NCBI RefSeq assembly: GCF_002419965.1
Contig: NZ_DIHC01000038.1
Span: 62,001 to 126,000 of the forward strand
DNA length: 64,000 nt
From: Pseudomonas sp. UBA5706
GTDB lineage: Bacteria > Pseudomonadota > Gammaproteobacteria > Pseudomonadales > Pseudomonadaceae
Reading direction: 5' to 3'
The position numbers and the translations under genes were made by a program. This document shows, one piece after another, positions 59,499 through 64,000 of the stretch. The notes under the pieces are model-generated. The model was given only the letters and a program-made list of their open reading frames with translations. It did not search any database and was not told the origin of the DNA. Each line of letters opens with the position of its first letter. Position 1 is the stretch's first letter.

Positions 59499-60698
59499 AT
59501 GGACTTTACCTTCGACTCGGCGGACGAAGCCTTCCGTTCGCAGATTCGTGCGTTTCTGAACGCGCACCTGCCTGCGGATCTGGCGCACCGCAACCGTCGC
59601 GGTTATCACCCGTTACGCGAAGACACGCGGCGCTGGACAGGGATTCTTCACGCCAATGGCTATGCTGGGGCGAACTGGCCCGCTCACTGGGGAGGAACGG
59701 GCTGGTCGCCGCTTCACCAATTTATTTTTGATGAGCAATGCCTGCTGGCGGGGGCGCCGGCGGTTGATACCGCCGGGTTCAAGATGATCGGTCCGGTCAT
59801 CATGAACTTTGGCAGCGACGCGATGAAGGCCGAATACGGCCCCAGGATTCTGCGTGGAGAGGTGTTCTGGGGACAGGGTTTTTCCGAACCCAACGCAGGA
59901 TCCGATCTTGCCTCGTTGACCACACGGGCCGATGTCGACGGCGATTATTACGTGATTAACGGACGCAAGATCTGGACATCGTTCGTTGAAAGTGCAGACA
60001 TGATCTTCGTCCTTGTAAAAACCGACCTGCAGGCCCGTCAGCGTGGTATTTCGATGATTCTCGTGCCACGCGAGGCGCCGGGGGTGACCATTCGGCCCAT
60101 CCATGACATCGGCGAGAGTCACAGTCTCAACGAGGTCTTTTTCGATGATGTACGGGTACCCCTTAGTAATCTGGTCGGCGAAGAAGGCAAAGGTTGGACC
60201 TATGCCAAATTCTTGTTGGAGAACGAACGCGCCACCAGCGCGGAGTGGCCGCGAAACAACGCTAACCTGCAGCGGCTGCGCGGCTACATGAATCAGGACC
60301 GTGGCGACGGTCGGCGCCTGATCGATCGTCCGGGTTATGCGCGTCGTCTTGCATCGCTGGACGTCGACCTCGCCGCATTAAAATGGCTGACATTACGCGC
60401 CCTGCATGAAAAAACCGGCGGACAGAATCATCTGCCCATGGGTTCGCTGTTAAAAGTCCGAGGCTCGGAACTGCTGCAAAAGATCGGCGATTTACAGGTG
60501 GAAGCGCTCGGCGCTCACGGGCTCTATGTTTACCCTGATACGTTGGGGGACGACACAGCGGAGCATGCCTGGCCACCTGCGCCGGAGTACGCCCCCGGAA
60601 TCATGGCCGATTACCTGTACCGCCGCGCAACAACCATCTACGGCGGAGCGAACGAAGTACAAAGAACCATCATCGCGCGTTCGTTTCTGGAGCTTTAG
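59499..60698 (+). CDS. Acyl-CoA dehydrogenase, alpha-type subunit
   Basis: A 399-residue ACAD closely patterned on the one at 42507: FDSADEAFRSQIRAFLNAHL, WPAHWGGTGWSPLHQ, GFSEPNAGSDLASL, INGRKIWTSFVESAD and TIYGGANEVQRTIIARSFL. It starts 57 bp after the previous ACAD and is followed two bases later by its beta-type partner (60701). The similarity to the 42507/41340 pair suggests a duplicated unit used for two steps of the pathway. Confidence 0.9.
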   Translation: MDFTFDSADEAFRSQIRAFLNAHLPADLAHRNRRGYHPLREDTRRWTGILHANGYAGANWPAHWGGTGWSPLHQFIFDEQCLLAGAPAVDTAGFKMIGPVIMNFGSDAMKAEYGPRILRGEVFWGQGFSEPNAGSDLASLTTRADVDGDYYVINGRKIWTSFVESADMIFVLVKTDLQARQRGISMILVPREAPGVTIRPIHDIGESHSLNEVFFDDVRVPLSNLVGEEGKGWTYAKFLLENERATSAEWPRNNANLQRLRGYMNQDRGDGRRLIDRPGYARRLASLDVDLAALKWLTLRALHEKTGGQNHLPMGSLLKVRGSELLQKIGDLQVEALGAHGLYVYPDTLGDDTAEHAWPPAPEYAPGIMADYLYRRATTIYGGANEVQRTIIARSFLEL

Positions 60699-60700
60699 TC

Positions 60701-61840
60701 GTGAATTTTGAACTCAACGAAGAGCAAAACATGCTCAAGGATAGCGTCACCCGTTTCATTGAGGATCGATGCCGGTTCGAAGTACGACCAGGCATTGTCG
60801 ATAACGGCGCGTTCGCGCCTGCGAACTGGGCGACGTTCGCCGAGTTAGGGTTGCTGGGCTTGGCACTGCCGGACGTCGTCGGCGGCCTGGGTTTCAGCGC
60901 CATCGAAACGGCCCTGGTCATGGAGCAGATGGGCCGTGTATTGGCAGTCGATCCCTACTGGTCCATTGCCGTCCTGGCCGCGCAAACGTTGTTGGCCACC
61001 GCTGACGGCAAATCACACGCGTTGCTCGAGTCGTTGATAGCGGGTAAGTCCAAGCCGGTGCTCGCCCACGACGAGCCGCTGTCGCAGGGTGATTTGTCGT
61101 GGGTAGCAACCCGTGCACAGCAAGCCGGACACCGGAAGTGGCGACTATCAGGCGAGAAAATCGCTGTTGTCGCGGGTAACGTAGCCGATCACTTCATCGT
61201 GTCCGCACGCACGGCAGGCGCCAACGCTGATGAAGAAGGCATCAGTCTGTTCCTTCTGGCAAGAGACACGCCGGGGCTGCAGCGCACTGACTGGCGTCTG
61301 GTCGACAACCGCTGGGCCAGTCACTTGGTTCTGGCTGACGTCGAGGTCGATGAACGTCACCTGTTGGGGCAGGCCGGGGAAGGGTTTTACGCCATCGAAC
61401 AGGGCGCGGCGCATGCGCTGGTTGGCCTTTGCGCCGAGGCGGTAGGGGTGATGGAACGCGCACTTTGGCTTACCCGTGACTATCTGAAGATCCGCAAACA
61501 GTTCGGTCAGACCCTGAGTACATTTCAAAGCCTGCAACATCGTATGAGCGAAATGCTCATTGAACTGGAGCTTTCCAGAGCGATGCTGCACAGCGCGCTT
61601 TGCAGTCTCGATGGGCCACTGCCCGAGCGTCGCCAGGCGCTCTCGATGGCCAAGGCGCACATTGGTCAGAGCGGCCACTTCGTCTGTGCGCAGGCAATTC
61701 AACTGCATGGCGGGATCGGTGTAACCGAGGAGTATGTTGTCGGTCATCACTTCAAGCGGATGACCATGATCAATTCGACGCTGGGAAGCCCGACTTTCCA
61801 TTTCGAGCGCATTGCTGCCTCGTACGTGGTTGTTGAGTGA
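60701..61840 (+). CDS. Acyl-CoA dehydrogenase, beta-type subunit
   Basis: A 379-residue ACAD-fold protein: MNFELNEEQNMLKDSVTRFI start, RKQFGQTLSTFQSLQHRMSE, and QLHGGIGVTEEYVVGHHFKRM, the same beta-type block as 41340. Where alpha subunits read FSEP this one has LAHDEPLSQG. The start is GTG at 60701, two bases after the alpha-subunit stop, with CTGGAGC upstream. Forms a predicted heteromer with the gene at 59499. Confidence 0.88.
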   Translation: MNFELNEEQNMLKDSVTRFIEDRCRFEVRPGIVDNGAFAPANWATFAELGLLGLALPDVVGGLGFSAIETALVMEQMGRVLAVDPYWSIAVLAAQTLLATADGKSHALLESLIAGKSKPVLAHDEPLSQGDLSWVATRAQQAGHRKWRLSGEKIAVVAGNVADHFIVSARTAGANADEEGISLFLLARDTPGLQRTDWRLVDNRWASHLVLADVEVDERHLLGQAGEGFYAIEQGAAHALVGLCAEAVGVMERALWLTRDYLKIRKQFGQTLSTFQSLQHRMSEMLIELELSRAMLHSALCSLDGPLPERRQALSMAKAHIGQSGHFVCAQAIQLHGGIGVTEEYVVGHHFKRMTMINSTLGSPTFHFERIAASYVVVE

Positions 61841-61903
61841 GTGGCAGACGCGGTCAGGGCGACCATCGGTCGTGACGGATTGAAAGGAAGAGGGTGATTG
61901 CCA

Positions 61904-62497
61904 ATGTCCAGGTTGATGGAAATAAAAAGAAATGCGGTCACGCTAATAGCCCGAAATGGATTTGGTGCCATGTCATTGCGAGATCTGGCACGCGCCTCGG
62001 GGCTCCAGGCCGGATCCCTGTACGCACATTACAAAAGCAAGGATTCGCTGCTGCTCGAGGTGATGATCGACCATCTGGAGGAACTCATCAGCCACTGGCA
62101 GGAAAGCGACCAGCGACGCAAGGGACCCAAGGTCCGGCTCTCGGCGTTTGTCAGCGCCTATATCGAATTCCATTCAGCGCACATCGATCAGTGCTTGATA
62201 CTGGAGTCCGATATCCGCAGTCTCGACGAGCAAGGCCGCGCGGCAGTCAATGAGCTCAAGCGACAGTACGAAGGCGAGCTTGCTGGCGTGTTGCTTCAGG
62301 GGCAGCGAAGCGGCGAATTTCGCATCGACGATATCCCGTTCGCCGTGGTGACACTGACGTCGGTGCTTCAAGGGATATGCAGCCGTTACTGCCGTGACAA
62401 CGATGTTGCCGTCAGGCATGCCATTTCGCGTGCAACCGTCATGGCGTTTTCGATGGTAGGCGCCGATCGGACGACCGGGGGCGTCAACCATGTCTGA
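61904..62497 (+). CDS. TetR-family transcriptional regulator
   Basis: A 197-residue regulator. The N-terminal helix-turn-helix reads MSLRDLARASGLQAGSLYAHYKSKDSLL (split here: SLRDLARASGL, then QAGSLYAHYKSKD), followed by an all-helical ligand domain with C-terminal residues typical of acyl-CoA or lipid-sensing members. ATG 61904 has GGAAGAGGG about ten bases upstream; an in-frame TTG at 61898 is less likely. No operator is visible directly before it. It overlaps the next crotonase by 8 bp. It is the best candidate to bind the 21-bp island palindrome, since TetR dimers prefer such spaced repeats. Confidence 0.88.
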   Translation: MSRLMEIKRNAVTLIARNGFGAMSLRDLARASGLQAGSLYAHYKSKDSLLLEVMIDHLEELISHWQESDQRRKGPKVRLSAFVSAYIEFHSAHIDQCLILESDIRSLDEQGRAAVNELKRQYEGELAGVLLQGQRSGEFRIDDIPFAVVTLTSVLQGICSRYCRDNDVAVRHAISRATVMAFSMVGADRTTGGVNHV

Positions 62498-63230
62498 CGT
62501 ACTGATACAACAGGAAAACCGTACGCTGATTCTGCGTCTTGATAGACCCGAAAAATATAACGCGTTCACCGCGGCCATGTACGCCTCGCTTGCCGATGCG
62601 CTGCGTGAGGCGAACACCGACGACAGCATTCGTGCGGTCGTCATCACGGGCGGTGAGTCATGTTTTTGCAGCGGTAACGACCTGAAAGACTTCCTCGACG
62701 CACCGCCACAAACGCTGAACGCTCCGGTGTTTCGTTTCATGGACGCTGTGCTGGGACTGCACAAACCGTTGATCGCGGCGGTTTGTGGGGTAGCAATCGG
62801 AATTGGTACGACTTTGCTTCTGCATTGCGACCAGGTGTGCATCACACATGGCAGCAAACTGGCGCTGCCATTCGTGAAGCTTGGACTGTGCCCCGAGTTC
62901 GGTTCGACGCTGAAATTGCCCGCGTTGTTGGGGCCTGTTCTGGCCTCCCGTCTGTTGTTGTGTGGCGACGCCTTTTCAGGTCAGGACGCAGTCGCCTGGA
63001 AGATTGCCAGTCACGGATTTGAGCGCCCGGATGAGTGCATCGCCCATGCCCTGGCTCTAGCAGCGCGGTTTGCTGACAGCGACCAGGAGGCGATGAGAGA
63101 AACCAGGAAGTTGCTCAAGGCAACGACGCCCGTTTTATCCAACGTCATTCGCGCTGAAAATCAGGCATTCATCGCGCTGCTTAGTAGAGTAGAAACCCGC
63201 GAGGCCATAGGCGCGCTGATCAAGGCCTAG
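62490..63230 (+). CDS. Enoyl-CoA hydratase/isomerase family protein
   Basis: A 246-residue crotonase: CFCSGNDLKDF and GVAIGIGTTLLLHCD oxyanion segments, and LPFVKLGLCPEFGSTLKLP in the catalytic loop. The first glutamate position is replaced, while a glutamate sits in CPEFGS, the pattern of delta3-delta2 enoyl-CoA isomerases (ECI/PaaG). Its ATG overlaps the end of the TetR gene by 8 bp. It is the last intact gene of the island before the DUF4209 relic. Confidence 0.87.
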   Translation: MSDVLIQQENRTLILRLDRPEKYNAFTAAMYASLADALREANTDDSIRAVVITGGESCFCSGNDLKDFLDAPPQTLNAPVFRFMDAVLGLHKPLIAAVCGVAIGIGTTLLLHCDQVCITHGSKLALPFVKLGLCPEFGSTLKLPALLGPVLASRLLLCGDAFSGQDAVAWKIASHGFERPDECIAHALALAARFADSDQEAMRETRKLLKATTPVLSNVIRAENQAFIALLSRVETREAIGALIKA

Positions 63231-63304
63231 CCGTAGTTTGGGCGATACCGATTGCTTGATCCGAACCGCTAACTGGAGCGACATACCTCGACAAGGGTGG
63301 CCGT

Positions 63305-63738
63305 GTGATCGCCAAGACCAAGCCTATGTCATTAGGCGCTGGGCCCTCGCAGGATAACGAGGAGCGCATTTGGGCAGAAATGGTCAAAAACCACGCTCTT
63401 AAACGCAACCTCACCGTGCAGGGCGGCGTGATTCCGGCACTGGGCGTTATGCATCGGGAACACTGCTACAAAGAGCAGGATCTGGTTGAACTTGCTAAAG
63501 CGTCGGCCTTGGTACCGCCTGATCGGGCGCTCATGGTCGGCAAGGGGCTGTATTGGGGAATGGCGGGTGATTTCGGCATGGCAGTGCACTTCCTGATCCC
63601 GCAATTAGAGAATATCGTTCGTTTCCACATGAGAGGAGCGGAGCTGAAAACCTCCAACACTGACTGGAAGGTATCGAGAACGAGAATGGCCTGAGCACGC
63701 ATGACAACATGCGCAGGTCCTACCAATCCAATGCATGA
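63305..63738 (+). pseudogene. Frameshifted DUF4209-family remnant
   Basis: The open frame from a GTG at 63305 encodes 129 residues whose core (RALMVGKGLYWGMAGDFGMA then VHFLIPQLENIVRFHMRG) matches the DUF4209 N-terminal module. At about 63660 the frame breaks: the protein ends as WKVSRTRMA, but the +1 frame continues LEGIENENGLSTHDNM to a stop at 63736-63738, the family continuation after T-x-x-D-x. So it has at least one frameshift and lacks the rest of a protein of several hundred residues. The beginning is also short. DUF4209 proteins occur in mobile and defence-type gene sets; none of these genes is visible beside it. Confidence 0.72.
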
Positions 63739-64000
63739 TTTAACATAATATACATTATACGTAGCCAAGGATTTCGTTGACCCCAAGCAGAGGGCTGCTT
63801 AAAAATCTCACAGCGCTCTTTTCAAAGCTTCGTGGCACCCCCATCTCTCATTTTGGATTTTCCATACCCAATCCCGCCCACACTCACGCTGTCGTTAAAC
63901 GAAATCCCCGAGTGTCAGCGCGCCGGACAAATCCGTAAACTCCACCAGCATTCCGACTACGGCTCATCGAATAATTTAGGCACTCGGGCTGGCTACATCT
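63739..64000. other. Non-coding tail, no gene recognised
   Basis: These 262 bases hold an AT-rich stretch (around 63738-63765) and then mixed sequence with no convincing frame on either strand. On the minus strand a short frame MLVEFTDLSGALTLGDFV (63897-63953) is open but has no family match I recognise. It may be the edge of another decayed gene or the island boundary. Confidence 0.4.

Noticed and set aside
1..64000. tRNA, rRNA, insertion sequences, CRISPR arrays, phage genes
   Set aside because: None seen on reading both strands; no transposase or integrase pattern among the translated frames.
1..64000. Classical steroid degradation cluster (KstD, Ksh, Hsa/Tes ring cleavage)
   Set aside because: No ketosteroid dehydrogenase, Rieske oxygenase, extradiol dioxygenase or hydrolase set with those motifs is present, so a steroid substrate cannot be claimed.

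Overview
The window looks like part of a Pseudomonas chromosome or a closely related gammaproteobacterium. The protein flavour, the folE-folX pair, GTG/ATG start use and high-GC coding sequence all fit; this is inference, since no rRNA, tRNA or housekeeping marker is present. Almost the whole window (1-63230) is one large catabolic island of beta-oxidation-type enzymes. They are arranged as many short, mostly divergent operons. Decayed gene copies lie between them, and a frameshifted DUF4209 remnant sits at the right edge.

Layout. 1-1877 (minus): two MaoC hydratases and a crotonase. 2079-5164 (plus): HSD17B4-like dehydrogenase, SCP-X thiolase, folE and folX. 5161-6928 (minus): broken CoA-transferase, SDR and a DUF35 protein, divergent from an MFS exporter (7126). 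8434-9624 (minus): amidohydrolase. 9760-17052 (plus): an operon with SDRs, an APH-type kinase plus ACAD10/11-type dehydrogenase pair, a CoA ligase and a thioesterase, followed by a MarR regulator (17156) and a crotonase. 18568-23431: hydrolase, MFS, TesB thioesterase and a second ligase. 23660-30869: two thiolase-fold proteins without the thiolase cysteine (Ltp2/Sal1 type), SDR, MaoC, crotonase, epoxide hydrolase and a predicted di-metal protein. 30957-37501: SDR, GldA-like dehydrogenase, crotonases, hydrolase, a CaiB-type transferase/racemase and two crotonase remnants. 37560-45749 (minus): a fused two-domain acyl-CoA dehydrogenase (ACAD), a ligase, an ACAD pair and an Fe-S/flavin enoate reductase. 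46112-55716 (plus): outer-membrane DUF1302, DUF1329, YCF48-like and RND/MMPL proteins with a ligase and a thiolase. 55755-63230: SDR, DUF35, two more ACAD pairs, TetR regulator and crotonase.

How it fits together. Four CoA ligases could activate a carboxylate. Three two-subunit ACAD pairs and one fused ACAD resemble the enzymes used on bulky polycyclic CoA esters such as steroid side chains. MaoC hydratases and crotonases hydrate, SDRs oxidise, and the carbon chain is cut either by true thiolases (cysteine present) or by Ltp2-type aldolases with DUF35 partners. A CaiB-family protein could epimerise or transfer CoA on alpha-methyl branches. The DUF1302/DUF1329/YCF48/RND set probably handles a hydrophobic substrate at the envelope. 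No ring-opening steroid genes, Rieske oxygenase, P450 or Baeyer-Villiger monooxygenase is visible, so the substrate is not identified; a bulky isoprenoid or terpenoid/steroid-like carboxylate is the best guess.

The strongest new signal is regulatory. A 21-bp palindrome, consensus TAGCTGAC-N5-GTCAGCTA with variants, recurs at 13 sites, all in intergenic regions and in nearly every divergent promoter of the island. The other notable points are the split kinase/ACAD10-11 module (LvaA/LvaC-like), the island-borne pterin genes, and the di-metal protein that could be the missing oxygenase.
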